Source: an uncultured Fusicatenibacter sp. (lineage in GTDB: Bacteria; Bacillota; Clostridia; Lachnospirales; Lachnospiraceae). From it: a stretch of DNA of 39,503 nt. The translations under genes were made by a program, and so were the position numbers. Shown here in pieces: positions 29,345-39,327 of the stretch. The DNA lies in assembly GCA_902493585.1 (NCBI GenBank), contig CABUPZ010000025.1:1-39503 (forward strand), in the 5' to 3' direction. The notes beneath the pieces were generated by a model that was not told the DNA's origin, did no database searches, and saw only the letters and a program-made list of their open reading frames with translations. How positions within the stretch are numbered: the stretch's first letter is position 1; the number at the start of each line of letters is the position of its first letter.

Positions 29345-31969
29345 TCATTTGTTGTTGATAGCAGCCTGTGCAGCAGCCAGACGTGCGATCGGCACACGGA
29401 ACGGTGAGCAGGATACGTAGTTCAGGCCTACTTTGTGGCAGAACTCTACGGAAGACGGATCTCCGCCGTGCTCTCCACAGATTCCCATTTTCAGGGTCGG
29501 TTTTGTAGCGCGTCCTTTTTCAGCTGCCATCTTGATCAGCTGGCCAACGCCCTCCTGATCCAGTTTTGCAAACGGATCGGACTCGTAAATCTTGTTCTCA
29601 TAGTAAGAGCCAAGGAATTTACCAGCGTCGTCACGGGAGAAGCCGAAGGTCATCTGAGTCAGGTCGTTGGTTCCGAAGGAGAAGAACTCTGCTTCCTCTG
29701 CAATCTGATCAGCGGTCAGTGCAGCACGCGGAATCTCGATCATAGTACCAACATGGTAGTTGATGTACTCGCCTTTTTCCTTCATAACTTCTTCTGCGGT
29801 ATTTACAACAACCTCTTTGACAAATTTAAGCTCTTTCTTCTCGCCAACCAGTGGGATCATGATCTCAGGAACGATATCGTATCCCATCTCATCTTTCACT
29901 TCGATGGCTGCCTCGATGATCGCTCTTGTCTGCATCTTGGCGATTTCCGGATAGGTAACTGCCAGACGGCATCCACGATGACCCATCATCGGGTTGAACT
30001 CATGCAGTTCATCACATCTTGCCTGTACTTCTTCCGGTGTCAGACCCATATCTTCTGCCAGAGCTTTGATATCTTCTGCAGCAGTCGGAACAAACTCATG
30101 CAGCGGCGGATCCAGATAACGTACAGTCATCGGACGGCCTTTCAGCGCTTTGTACATAGCCTTGAAGTCATCTTTCTGATAAGGAATCAGTTCATTCAGA
30201 GCTGCTTCTCTCTCTTCTACAGAATCAGACAGGATCATCTTACGGATCTTCGGAATACGCTCCGGATCAAAGAACATATGCTCGGTACGGCAAAGACCGA
30301 TTCCCTCTGCACCAAGTTTTACAGCGTTCTCGGTATCTGCCGGTGTATCTGCATTGGTACGAACCTGCAGTTTACGGAACTGATCTGCCCAGCGCATGAT
30401 ACGTCCGAAGTTTCCGCCTACGGAAGCTTCTACCGTCTTGATATCGCCTTTGTAGATCTTACCTGTGGTTCCATCCAGAGAAATGTAATCTCCCTCATGG
30501 AAGGTATATCCGCCAAGTTCGAAATATTTTGCTTCTTCATCAATCTTGATCTCACCGCATCCGGATACACAGCAGGTTCCCATACCACGTGCAACAACGG
30601 CTGCGTGGGATGTCATACCACCGCGTACGGTCAGGATACCTTCCGATGCATGCATACCCTCGATATCTTCCGGAGAGGTCTCCAGACGAACCAGGACAAC
30701 TCTTTCCCCTTTCTCATGAGCAGCTTTTGCTTCATCAGCGGTAAAGTATACTTTACCAGCTGCAGCTCCCGGAGATGCCGGCAGAGCGGAACCGATTACT
30801 TCGCCTGCTTTCAGAGCAGCCGCATCAAAGGTCGGATGCAGCAGCTGATCCAGGGATTTCGCATCGATACGGCATACAGCCTCTTCCGGTGTGATCATTC
30901 CCTCGTCTACCAAGTCACAAGCGATCTGGATAGCAGCCGGAGCGGTTCTCTTTCCGTTACGTGTCTGCAGGAAGAACAGTTTGCCTTCCTGGATGGTGAA
31001 TTCCATATCCTGCATATCGCGGTAATGGTTTTCCAGCTTCATCGCCAGGTTCATAAACTGATTGTAGCACTGCGGCAGATCCTCAGCCAGTTTGCTGATA
31101 GGCTGCGGAGTGCGGACACCAGCTACAACGTCCTCGCCCTGTGCGTTGATCAGGTACTCACCAAAGATACCTTTTGCACCGGTAGACGGGTTACGGGTAA
31201 ATGCAACACCTGTTCCGGAGGTATCGCCCATGTTTCCGAATACCATGGTCTGTACGTTTACGGCTGTTCCCCAATCGCCCGGGATATCGTTCATACGACG
31301 GTAAACGATAGCACGCGGATTGTCCCAGGAACGGAATACGGCTTTTACAGCCTCCATCAGCTGTTCCTTCGGATCCTGCGGGAACTCAGCGCCGTTCATA
31401 TTTTCAGAATAAACAGCTTTAAATCTCTTAACCAGTTCTTTCAGATCGTCTGTGGTCAGTTCGGTGTCATAATGAACGCCTTTTGCCTCTTTCACTTCAT
31501 CGATGATCTTCTCGAAGAAGGATTTCGGAACTTCCATAACTACGTCTGAGAACATCTGGATAAATCTTCTGTAAGAGTCATATGCGAATCTCGGATTTCC
31601 GGTCTTCTTTGCGAAGCCTTCTACGGATACGTCATTCAGACCCAGGTTCAGGATAGTATCCATCATACCAGGCATGGATGCTCTTGCTCCGGAACGAACG
31701 GATACCAGCAGCGGATTCTCAGTGTCTCCGAATTTCTTTCCGTTCTCCTGCTCCAGCCATGTCATTGCCTCGAAGATCTGATTCTGGATTTCTTCTGTGA
31801 TCTTCTTTCCGCTCTCATAATAATTTGTGCAGGCCTCTGTTGTAACTGTGAAGCCCTGCGGAATCGGCATGCCAAGATTGGTCATCTCTGCCAGGTTGGC
31901 ACCTTTACCACCAAGAAGGTTTCTCATATTGGCGTTACCTTCATTGAATAAGTAAACCCATTTTGCCAT
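29345..31969 (-). CDS. ppdK: Pyruvate, phosphate dikinase
   Basis: The 874-residue enzyme interconverts pyruvate, ATP and Pi with PEP, AMP and PPi in the cytoplasm. It has the N-terminal ATP-grasp domain starting MAKWVYLFNEGNANMRNLLGGKGANLAEM, the phosphohistidine swivel motif GGMTSHAAVVARGMG (around residue 455), and a PEP-binding TIM barrel with GEGIGLCRTEHMF-type and FNPMMGHRGCR blocks and the catalytic Cys in CGEHGGDP near the C-terminus. Length is normal for bacteria. TAGGAGG lies before the ATG; a TATAAT (31999-32004, minus strand) is the likely -10. With the PPi-type phosphofructokinase 255 bases upstream it makes a PPi-coupled glycolysis pair. No adjacent PDRP regulator gene was seen. 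Confidence 0.97.
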   Translation of the reverse strand: MAKWVYLFNEGNANMRNLLGGKGANLAEMTNLGMPIPQGFTVTTEACTNYYESGKKITEEIQNQIFEAMTWLEQENGKKFGDTENPLLVSVRSGARASMPGMMDTILNLGLNDVSVEGFAKKTGNPRFAYDSYRRFIQMFSDVVMEVPKSFFEKIIDEVKEAKGVHYDTELTTDDLKELVKRFKAVYSENMNGAEFPQDPKEQLMEAVKAVFRSWDNPRAIVYRRMNDIPGDWGTAVNVQTMVFGNMGDTSGTGVAFTRNPSTGAKGIFGEYLINAQGEDVVAGVRTPQPISKLAEDLPQCYNQFMNLAMKLENHYRDMQDMEFTIQEGKLFFLQTRNGKRTAPAAIQIACDLVDEGMITPEEAVCRIDAKSLDQLLHPTFDAAALKAGEVIGSALPASPGAAAGKVYFTADEAKAAHEKGERVVLVRLETSPEDIEGMHASEGILTVRGGMTSHAAVVARGMGTCCVSGCGEIKIDEEAKYFELGGYTFHEGDYISLDGTTGKIYKGDIKTVEASVGGNFGRIMRWADQFRKLQVRTNADTPADTENAVKLGAEGIGLCRTEHMFFDPERIPKIRKMILSDSVEEREAALNELIPYQKDDFKAMYKALKGRPMTVRYLDPPLHEFVPTAAEDIKALAEDMGLTPEEVQARCDELHEFNPMMGHRGCRLAVTYPEIAKMQTRAIIEAAIEVKDEMGYDIVPEIMIPLVGEKKELKFVKEVVVNTAEEVMKEKGEYINYHVGTMIEIPRAALTADQIAEEAEFFSFGTNDLTQMTFGFSRDDAGKFLGSYYENKIYESDPFAKLDQEGVGQLIKMAAEKGRATKPTLKMGICGEHGGDPSSVEFCHKVGLNYVSCSPFRVPIARLAAAQAAINNK

Positions 31970-32223
31970 AGTTACTTTTCCTCCTAAATAATGATTTGAT
32001 TATAGTAGAGTATCCTCTCTATGTACTGCCCCGATCCTGCCTGATGTGAAACGGTCTGCCAGCCTGTCCCACTGCCTGACCGGGCCATTTTCAGTGTCTG
32101 AAATCCACTCTTTGATCTGCAGACACACACCAGAGCTGACGTTTCCGACAGCCCTGGCATTGCACACATTTATTTTACCATAAGTACGTCTTTAGTCAAT
32201 GAAAAAACTGCCAATTTTCTACA

Positions 32224-33471
32224 TTATTTCTTGTGCTTTGTGTCTAATACCAGGTGCCTTGGAAGACCATTTACCATGATCGGCTGGTAGTCTCCCTGGA
32301 TCAGAGGCTTCACATCAATGAAGTCTTTGGTCACATAATCCCCTTCCCGGTTCAGCCATTCTCTCGGCACCAATTTCTCCTCATTGGCAATCCTGTGAAC
32401 GTCATATATTCCCGCGGAACTCATGTACGGATCATCGGCGATGCGGTCAATGACAACCATCTTTCCGGTGTCCCCTTCATCTGCCGCCTTGACGGCAGCT
32501 CCGCCTACCATAAACGCCTCATCGATATCCACACGGGATGCAATGTGAGACGCACTTCTCTGCAGCGTGGAGAATTCCACACTTCTGGTCTTGCATCCGA
32601 TTTCCGCAGCCAGGAAGCCGGCCAGATAAGCAGCTGTTCCCTGAAGCTGCTTATGTCCGAACGCATCCACATAATCTCCGCCTCCGGAAAGTTCGCAGAC
32701 ATATCTGCCATCCGCCAGGTGAATCCCTTCCGATACCGCTACCACAATAGAATTTTTCTTTTTCAGAAGATCCTTTACCTTTTTCAGGAATTTCTGAATA
32801 TCGAAATCCACTTCCGGCAGATAAATCAGATCCGGACCTTCACACTCCTCCGTTTTTGCCAGCGCCGTGGCCCCGGTGAGCCATCCCGCATTGCGCCCCA
32901 TAACCTCGATCACCGTGATCATCGGTTTGTTATAGGTCAGACCCAGTGCGTCGCGGATCACTTCCTTGGTGGATGCTCCGATGTATTTGGCTGCGCTTCC
33001 AAATCCCGGTGTATGGTCCGTCAGCGCCAGGTCATTGTCGATCGTTTTCGGTACGCCGAGAAATTTCTGCGGCTGTCCGGTCAGGATTCCGTAATCGCTC
33101 AGCTTTTTGATCGTGTCCATGGAATCATTGCCGCCGATATAGATAAACGCCTCAATATCCAGGCGGTTCAGAATTTCAAAAATTTTCTCAAAAATCTCCC
33201 GGTTCTCATGAATTTCCGGCAGTTTATACCGACAGGAGCCGAGAAAAGCGGAAGGCGTCCGCTTCAGAAGTTCAATGTCCAGTTCCGAATGAATCTGAGT
33301 GGACAGATCCACGTATTTTTCATCCAGAAGTCCCTGAATGCCATGAAGCATACCGTATACTTTGTGAAAACCACGTTCCTTTGCATTTTTATATACGCCG
33401 GCCAGTGATGAATTAATGACGGACGTCGGTCCTCCGGATTGTCCTACAATAATATTTCTTTTTTTCTTCAT
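32224..33471 (-). CDS. pfp: PPi-dependent phosphofructokinase type
   Basis: The 415-residue PFK-family protein phosphorylates fructose 6-phosphate. The N-terminal VGQSGGPTSVINSSL loop, GGNDSMDT, and above all PKTIDND (Lys where ATP enzymes have Gly in PGTIDND) indicate use of pyrophosphate, making the step reversible. Other active-site blocks are EVMGRNAGWLTG and the substrate loop ending VSEGI. AGGAGG precedes the ATG, with a promoter at 33515-33544. It is separate from ppdK by 254 bases that hold only the ppdK promoter. PPi versus ATP use is inferred from residues. Confidence 0.92.
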   Translation of the reverse strand: MKKKRNIIVGQSGGPTSVINSSLAGVYKNAKERGFHKVYGMLHGIQGLLDEKYVDLSTQIHSELDIELLKRTPSAFLGSCRYKLPEIHENREIFEKIFEILNRLDIEAFIYIGGNDSMDTIKKLSDYGILTGQPQKFLGVPKTIDNDLALTDHTPGFGSAAKYIGASTKEVIRDALGLTYNKPMITVIEVMGRNAGWLTGATALAKTEECEGPDLIYLPEVDFDIQKFLKKVKDLLKKKNSIVVAVSEGIHLADGRYVCELSGGGDYVDAFGHKQLQGTAAYLAGFLAAEIGCKTRSVEFSTLQRSASHIASRVDIDEAFMVGGAAVKAADEGDTGKMVVIDRIADDPYMSSAGIYDVHRIANEEKLVPREWLNREGDYVTKDFIDVKPLIQGDYQPIMVNGLPRHLVLDTKHKK

Positions 33472-33514
33472 AATATACGCCCTCCTGTTACATTTGCATG
33501 ATGCATTTAGTGGT

Positions 33515-33544
33515 ATTATAGCAGAGTCTCAGCAGTTTTTACAA
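33515..33544 (-). promoter_or_regulatory. Promoter of pfp
   Basis: On the minus strand TTGTAA (33539-33544) and a perfect TATAAT (33515-33520) are 18 bases apart, about 40 bases before the start codon. Confidence 0.6.
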
Positions 33545-33601
33545 TATGTTTTTGTGATTTCTTATATTTTTTCAATTTTTTTAACTATTTATACGGCAAA
33601 A

Positions 33602-33679
33602 ATGACCGATTTCCTATCCAAATACCATCTGCACAGGCATACACCTGCACAGACAGCATCCCAATAAGAAATCGGTCAT
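33602..33679. terminator. Terminator of uppP
   Basis: ATGACCGATTTC (33602-33613) pairs perfectly with GAAATCGGTCAT (33668-33679) across a long loop; T runs occur on both outer sides. It begins 6 bases beyond the uppP stop. Confidence 0.65.
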
Positions 33680-33684
33680 GTTTT

Positions 33685-34593
33685 TTAGTTCAATACCAGA
33701 GTTTTTACTCCGAAATAAATCAGTACGATGGCGCCCAGAACAATGCGGTACCATCCAAACACTTTGAAATCATGCTTTTTGATGTATTTCATCAGGAACT
33801 TGATCGCAAATACGGAAACCACAAAAGCGACCGCCATTCCCAGTACCAGCATGCCTACTTCCACTCCTGTGAAAGAAAAACCATGGCTCAGGATCTTCAG
33901 AAGACTGGCCCCGAACATAACCGGGATCGCCAGGAAAAACGTGTACTCTGCCGCGAGCTCCCGGGAGGTTCCCAGCAGGATTCCTCCTATGATCGTCGCG
34001 CCGGAACGGGAAGTTCCCGGAATGATCGACAGAAGCTGGAACACACCGATCAGAAGCGCTGTTTTCCAGTCGATATCACGGATCTTCCGCATACGCGGTT
34101 TTCTGGTCTTGTTATAATTCTCGATCACGATGAAAAGGACACCGTAAATGATCAGCATCAGCGCAACCACTACATAATTCATCAGGTGCGCTTCAATCCA
34201 ATCGTTAAACAGAAGACCGATCACAGCCGCCGGCAGACAGGATACGGCGATTTTCAGCCACATCACGATCTTATCCATATAAAAATAATTATCGGCAAAA
34301 TTCTGGAATTTTGCAAGTGCAGGAACATCGCTTGGATTTGCGAAATAGCTCCTCTCTCTCCTTTTTGCCTTTGTATGGAACGGCCACAGGTCCCAGAAAT
34401 AGATTACGACAACGGCCAGGATCGCTCCCAGCTGGATCACTACCTCAAACACATTCATGAAATCCGCGTCCACATTCAGCGGAAAGATTTCATTGACAAG
34501 TATCATGTGGCCGGTGCTGCTGATGGGGAGCCATTCGGTGATTCCCTCTACGATACCAAGCAGAACGACCTTCAGCCATTCAATAAATTCCAT
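33685..34593 (-). CDS. uppP: Undecaprenyl-diphosphate phosphatase
   Basis: The 302-residue membrane protein recycles undecaprenyl pyrophosphate to the monophosphate carrier for cell-wall synthesis and can confer bacitracin resistance. The signature (E/Q)xxxE is seen in GIVEGITEWLPISSTGHM (about 13-30), and the phosphatase loop is PGTSRSGATI (about 193-202). About eight hydrophobic segments are present. It is slightly longer than the usual 265-290 residues because of a charged insert (KAKRRERSYFANPSD) after TM3. A promoter at 34640-34668 precedes it. Confidence 0.96.
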   Translation of the reverse strand: MEFIEWLKVVLLGIVEGITEWLPISSTGHMILVNEIFPLNVDADFMNVFEVVIQLGAILAVVVIYFWDLWPFHTKAKRRERSYFANPSDVPALAKFQNFADNYFYMDKIVMWLKIAVSCLPAAVIGLLFNDWIEAHLMNYVVVALMLIIYGVLFIVIENYNKTRKPRMRKIRDIDWKTALLIGVFQLLSIIPGTSRSGATIIGGILLGTSRELAAEYTFFLAIPVMFGASLLKILSHGFSFTGVEVGMLVLGMAVAFVVSVFAIKFLMKYIKKHDFKVFGWYRIVLGAIVLIYFGVKTLVLN

Positions 34594-34639
34594 TTGCTGT
34601 ACCTCTCTTACTCTCTTTTTCTCTTTTGACGCTATTTAC

Positions 34640-34668
34640 AACTTATCACATTCTTCCAAAAATTACAA
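34640..34668 (-). promoter_or_regulatory. Promoter of uppP
   Basis: On the minus strand TTGTAA (34663-34668) and TAAGTT (34640-34645) are 17 bases apart. Confidence 0.5.
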
Positions 34669-34683
34669 TAGGTGGGGACGAAA

Positions 34684-34712
34684 AGACCGGACACCTCCAA
34701 GATGCCCGGTCT
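34684..34712 (-). terminator. Terminator of carAB
   Basis: AGACCGG/CCGGTCT stem with a 15-base loop, followed on the minus strand by TTTTCG. It lies 70 bases past the carB stop. Confidence 0.65.
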
Positions 34713-34782
34713 GATTTTGCTTTTTATGCTATTATTTTATACTTTTTTATGATCCGCATCTGTTTTCCTGAGCTTCAATCAG

Positions 34783-37700
34783 TTATCGTTTGTCGATGGT
34801 CGCGATATCGATCAGAGTCAGTTTTTTGACGTCTGTGTTTTCCAGACTGGTTACCAGCGCAGTTGCGGTATCCAGAGAGGTCAGAACATTGACGCCTGTC
34901 TCGATGGCGTTTCGGCGGATGATAAAGCCGTCTTTTGCATGTTCGATTCCCTGGGATGGGGTATCAATAACAAGATCGATCTTGTGGCCCAGGATCAGGT
35001 CCATCAGGTTCGGGGACGGCTGTTCCAATTTGTTGGTGCGGACTGCGTCTACGCCGTTTTCCTGCAGTATTTTGGCTGTGCCTCTGGTCGCATAGATGCG
35101 GTAGCCGATTTCCTGGAATCGCTGTGCGATCGGAATGATGTCCTGCTTGTCTTCGTCTTTGACGGTGATGATCATATTTTTATGCTTCGGCAGATTGATG
35201 CCTGCGCCGAGGAATGCTTTGTACAGCGCCTCGTTGAAGGTCTTGGCGATTCCCAGGCATTCTCCGGTGGATTTCATCTCCGGCCCCAGGCTGATGTCTG
35301 CGCCGCGAATCTTCTCGAAAGAGAATACCGGCATCTTGATCGCAATGTAGTCGGCTTCTTTCTGCAGTCCCGGCTCGTATCCCATCTCGCGGATCGTCTT
35401 GCCCAGGATGACCTGTGTTGCCAGCGGTACGATCGGGATTCCGGTTACTTTGCTGATATACGGCACGGTTCTGGAAGAACGTGGGTTTACCTCGATCACG
35501 TATACATCCTCACCGCATACGATAAACTGGATATTGATCAGTCCGATGACATGCAGGGATTTCGCAAGTCTTCTGGTGTACTCTACGATGGTCTCCTTGG
35601 CGGTCTCGCTGATGGACTGTGCCGGATATACGGAAATACTGTCTCCGGAGTGTACGCCGGCGCGCTCGATGTGCTCCATGATTCCAGGAATCAGGATATC
35701 TGTGCCGTCGCATACAGCGTCTACCTCAATTTCCTTGCCCTGCAGGTATTTGTCTACCAGGATCGGGTGCTCCTGTGCGATCCGGTTGATGATTCCGATA
35801 AATTCATCGATATCCTCGTCACTGATCGCGATCTGCATGCCCTGTCCTCCAAGTACATAGGACGGACGTACCAGTACCGGATAGCCCAGCTCGTTGGCAG
35901 CTTTCTTTGCTTCTTCCGCAGTAAATACGGTATGTCCGGACGGACGCGGGATCTCGCATTTCTCCAGAATCGCGTCAAACAGCTCACGGTCTTCCGCAGC
36001 GTCTACGTTCTCTGCAGAGGTTCCGAGGATCGGAACGCCCATCTTGATCAGCGCCTGCGTCAGCTTGATCGCAGTCTGCCCGCCGAACTGTACCACTGCA
36101 CCGTCCGGTTTCTCAATATTAACAATATTTTCTACATCTTCCGGTGTCAGTGGCTCGAAATACAGTTTGTCTGCAATATCAAAGTCCGTGCTGACGGTTT
36201 CCGGGTTGTTGTTGATGATGATCGTCTCATATCCGGCTTTCTTGAATGCCCAGGTACAGTGTACGGAACAGAAGTCGAACTCGATACCCTGTCCGATACG
36301 GATCGGGCCGGAGCCAAGGACCAGGACTTTCTTTCTGTCATGGGTCTCAACCGCCTCGTTCTCGCCGCCGTATACGGAATAATAGTACGGTGTGGTAGCT
36401 GCAAACTCTGCCGCACAGGTATCTACCATTTTGTAGGCAGCGGTAATATCATACGCTCTGCGCAGAGCCTTGATCTCATCCTCCGTCTTTCCGGTGAGAT
36501 CCGCGATCACATAGTCCGGGAACTCAAGGCGTTTCGCTTCACGAAGCAGATCCTCGGTCAGTTCCTTTGTCTTCAGCGCCTGCTCCATCTCTACCAGGAT
36601 CGCGATCTTGTCAATAAACCATACGTCGATCTTTGTGATGGCATGGATCTGTTCGTAGGAAATGCCGCGGCGCACTGCCTCAGCAATTCTCCAGATTCGC
36701 ATATCGTCGACGATGGACAGCTCTTTCACCAGCTCTTCTTCGGTCAGTCCTGTGAAATCGTAGGACATCAAAGAATCCACATGCTGCTCCAGAGAACGGA
36801 TCGCTTTCATCAGCGCGCCCTCAAAGCTGTTGCAGATACTCATAACCTCACCGGTCGCCTTCATCTGTGTCGTCAGCGTACGTTTCGCACTGATAAACTT
36901 GTCGAACGGAAGACGCGGAAGTTTTACGACACAATAGTCCAGCATCGGCTCAAAGCTTGCATATGTCTTGCCCGTGATAGCATTCGGGATCTCATCCAGA
37001 GTATAGCCCAGAGCGATCTTTGCCGCTACCTTTGCGATCGGGTATCCGGTTGCCTTGGAAGCCAGTGCGGAAGAACGGCTGACACGCGGGTTTACCTCGA
37101 TGACGCAGTATTCAAAGCTGTCCGGATTCAGCGCGTACTGCACGTTACATCCGCCGGTGATGCCCAGCTCAGTGATAATGTTCAGCGCAGAGGTACGCAG
37201 CATCTGGTATTCCTTATCGCCCAGGGTCTGGGACGGAGCTACTACGATACTGTCTCCGGTGTGAACGCCGACCGGGTCAATGTTTTCCATATTACATACG
37301 GTGATGCAGTTTCCTGCACTGTCGCGCATTACTTCATACTCGATTTCTTTCCATCCGGCGATGCAGCGCTCTACCAGAACCTCACCCACACGGGAGAGAC
37401 GCAGACCGTTGGAAAGAATCTCGATCAGCTGCTCCTCATCATAAGCGATACCGCCGCCGCTTCCGCCCAGGGTGTAAGCCGGACGAAGCACAACCGGGTA
37501 ACCGATCTTATTGGTGAATTCAATACCGGTCTCCACGTCATGTACCACCAGAGACGCCGCCACCGGCTCACCGATCTTTTCCATCGTATCCTTGAATTCC
37601 TGACGGTCCTCTGCTTTCTTGATCGTCTGAGAGGTGGTTCCGATCAGGCGGACATTATGCTCACGCAGGAATCCGCACTCCTCCAGTTCCATCGCCAGAT

Positions 37701-37989
37701 TCAGTCCCGCCTGTCCTCCCAGGGTAGGAAGTACGCTGTCCGGCTGTTCCTTGATGATCAGCTGCTCCACAACCTCTACAGTCAGCGGCTCAATGTAGAC
37801 ACGATCTGCGATATCCTTGTCCGTCATAATCGTCGCAGGATTGGAGTTCAGAAGCACAACCTCGATCCCTTCCTCTTTCAGGGAACGGCAGGCCTGTGTT
37901 CCTGCGTAGTCAAACTCTGCAGCCTGTCCGATAACGATCGGACCGGAACCAATGACCAGTACTTTTTTAATCTCAGGATTCTTTGGCAT
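34783..37989 (-). CDS. carB: Carbamoyl-phosphate synthase large subunit
   Basis: The 1068-residue protein has two homologous ATP-grasp halves. The first starts KVLVIGSGPIVIGQAAEFDYAGTQA, has RPAYTLGGSGGG (about residue 170) and EVNPRVSRSSALASKATGYPIA; the second has VLGSGPIRIGQGIEFDF, RPSYVLGGQGM and EVNPRSSRTVPYISKVTG. A C-terminal MGS-like regulatory domain (about 930-1068, IITVKDEDKQDIIPIAQRF) follows. It makes carbamoyl phosphate from bicarbonate, ATP and ammonia delivered by CarA, for pyrimidines and arginine. TAATG overlap with carA: stop and start share one base. Length matches E. coli (about 1073). Confidence 0.98.
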   Translation of the reverse strand: MPKNPEIKKVLVIGSGPIVIGQAAEFDYAGTQACRSLKEEGIEVVLLNSNPATIMTDKDIADRVYIEPLTVEVVEQLIIKEQPDSVLPTLGGQAGLNLAMELEECGFLREHNVRLIGTTSQTIKKAEDRQEFKDTMEKIGEPVAASLVVHDVETGIEFTNKIGYPVVLRPAYTLGGSGGGIAYDEEQLIEILSNGLRLSRVGEVLVERCIAGWKEIEYEVMRDSAGNCITVCNMENIDPVGVHTGDSIVVAPSQTLGDKEYQMLRTSALNIITELGITGGCNVQYALNPDSFEYCVIEVNPRVSRSSALASKATGYPIAKVAAKIALGYTLDEIPNAITGKTYASFEPMLDYCVVKLPRLPFDKFISAKRTLTTQMKATGEVMSICNSFEGALMKAIRSLEQHVDSLMSYDFTGLTEEELVKELSIVDDMRIWRIAEAVRRGISYEQIHAITKIDVWFIDKIAILVEMEQALKTKELTEDLLREAKRLEFPDYVIADLTGKTEDEIKALRRAYDITAAYKMVDTCAAEFAATTPYYYSVYGGENEAVETHDRKKVLVLGSGPIRIGQGIEFDFCSVHCTWAFKKAGYETIIINNNPETVSTDFDIADKLYFEPLTPEDVENIVNIEKPDGAVVQFGGQTAIKLTQALIKMGVPILGTSAENVDAAEDRELFDAILEKCEIPRPSGHTVFTAEEAKKAANELGYPVLVRPSYVLGGQGMQIAISDEDIDEFIGIINRIAQEHPILVDKYLQGKEIEVDAVCDGTDILIPGIMEHIERAGVHSGDSISVYPAQSISETAKETIVEYTRRLAKSLHVIGLINIQFIVCGEDVYVIEVNPRSSRTVPYISKVTGIPIVPLATQVILGKTIREMGYEPGLQKEADYIAIKMPVFSFEKIRGADISLGPEMKSTGECLGIAKTFNEALYKAFLGAGINLPKHKNMIITVKDEDKQDIIPIAQRFQEIGYRIYATRGTAKILQENGVDAVRTNKLEQPSPNLMDLILGHKIDLVIDTPSQGIEHAKDGFIIRRNAIETGVNVLTSLDTATALVTSLENTDVKKLTLIDIATIDKR

Positions 37990-39065
37990 TACTGATTACC
38001 TCCCATCATCTGTAAGAAACGGTCAAACAGGTATCCGGAATCCTGTGGTCCAGGGCATGCCTCCGGATGGAACTGAACGGTGAAAATATTCTTTCCGGTG
38101 TATTTCAGTCCTTCGTTGGTACCGTCGTTGACGTTGATAAATGCAGGTACGGCAACCTTCGGATCGAGATTGTCCGTATCTACCACGTAACCGTGGTTCT
38201 GAGATGAAATGTAGACACGTCCGGTCTCCAGATCCTTCACCGGATGGTTGCCTCCGCGGTGTCCGTATTTCATCTTATGGGTATCCGCGCCGTTTGCCAG
38301 CGCCATCAGCTGATGTCCCAGACAGATCGCAAAGATCGGCACATCGGACTGATACAGCTTTTTGATCTCTTCAATGATCGTCGTACATTCCTTCGGATCT
38401 CCAGGGCCGTTGGAAAGCATGATTCCATCCGGCTGATCCGCCAGAATCTCCTCCGCGCTTGTCAGCGCCGGATAAATCGTAACCTGGCATCCTCTCTCGT
38501 TCAGAGAGCGGGCGATGTTGTTCTTCGCGCCAAGATCCAGAAGGGCTACTTTGTAACCGTCCCCTTTCAGCACGCTCTTCTCACTGCAGGTTACTTTTTC
38601 TACTACTTTTCCGGTATTATATGCTTTTAACTTTGGAATGATTTCATCGAGATTATAATTTTCATTGGTGGTAATCATACCGTTCATGGTGCCTTTTTCG
38701 CGAAGAATCTTCGTCAAAGCTCTGGTATCAATTCCGGCGATCCCTGGAATATCGAATTTTTTCAGGAAATTCTGAATCGTATCCTGTGAACGGAAATTGC
38801 TCGGCATTCTGGACAATTCTCTTACAATATATCCGTCCGGCCATGGCCGAAGGGACTCCTGATCCTCATAACAGATTCCATAATTACCGATGAGCGGATA
38901 AGTCATGCATACCGCCTGTCCTGCATAGGATGGGTCAGTGAGCACTTCCAGATATCCGGTCATGGACGTATTAAATACGATTTCACTGATAATTTCCTTC
39001 TGTGAACCAATGCTGGTTCCCGTAAAGACGTGTCCATCTTCCAATATTAGAAAAGCTTTCATCAT
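37989..39065 (-). CDS. carA: Carbamoyl-phosphate synthase small (glutaminase) subunit
   Basis: The 358-residue protein has the CarA N-terminal domain (FLILEDGHVFTGTSIG, SMTGYLEVLTDPSYAGQ) and a class I glutamine amidotransferase domain with nucleophile Cys in FAICLGHQLMA and the His and Glu pair in FHPEACPGP. It hydrolyses glutamine and passes ammonia to CarB. Two adjacent ATGs (39065, 39062) are possible starts; the first is used. The promoter is at 39163-39191, leaving a leader of about 90 bases with no clear PyrR-type fold or terminator. Confidence 0.97.
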   Translation of the reverse strand: MMKAFLILEDGHVFTGTSIGSQKEIISEIVFNTSMTGYLEVLTDPSYAGQAVCMTYPLIGNYGICYEDQESLRPWPDGYIVRELSRMPSNFRSQDTIQNFLKKFDIPGIAGIDTRALTKILREKGTMNGMITTNENYNLDEIIPKLKAYNTGKVVEKVTCSEKSVLKGDGYKVALLDLGAKNNIARSLNERGCQVTIYPALTSAEEILADQPDGIMLSNGPGDPKECTTIIEEIKKLYQSDVPIFAICLGHQLMALANGADTHKMKYGHRGGNHPVKDLETGRVYISSQNHGYVVDTDNLDPKVAVPAFINVNDGTNEGLKYTGKNIFTVQFHPEACPGPQDSGYLFDRFLQMMGGNQ

Positions 39066-39162
39066 TCCACCGTTTTCCTTTCTTTTTTCTCTTTGTATCC
39101 GTATAGTTCCCTCCTATCTCCTTTCAGGGCCTGGTAAGGGACTCTATACTCTAATCTTCAAA

Positions 39163-39191
39163 AGTTTATCACAGACCTCTTTCCATTTCAA
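39163..39191 (-). promoter_or_regulatory. Promoter of carAB
   Basis: On the minus strand TTGAAA (39186-39191) and TAAACT (39163-39168) are 17 bases apart. Confidence 0.6.
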
Positions 39192-39249
39192 CCTTTTTTT
39201 CACAAAATCCAAACTGTTGTAATTTTTTTCAAAAATCTGAAAAAAGGTG

Positions 39250-39278
39250 TTGACTTTTGGAATGAATGCTGGTATGAT
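39250..39278 (+). promoter_or_regulatory. Promoter of the tRNA-Leu pair
   Basis: TTGACT (39250-39255) and TATGAT (39273-39278) are separated by 17 bases. No further promoter lies between the two tRNA genes. Confidence 0.7.
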
Positions 39279-39327
39279 ACATCTTGTTGAGCGGCACGGC
39301 CCGCAAGAAACTGAGAAAACCGAATAT

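Noticed and set aside
29435..31549. 704-codon plus-strand frame opposite ppdK
   Set aside because: Antisense shadow of a fully conserved enzyme; composition is erratic and no motif is present.
34939..37995. Very long plus-strand open frame opposite carB (about 1018 codons)
   Set aside because: It is the antisense of a conserved, clearly coding gene and has no ribosome site or recognisable domain; long antisense frames are common opposite GC-biased codons.
39066..39162. PyrR attenuator in the carA leader
   Set aside because: The leader is only about 90 bases and lacks both a terminator and the conserved PyrR-binding loop.
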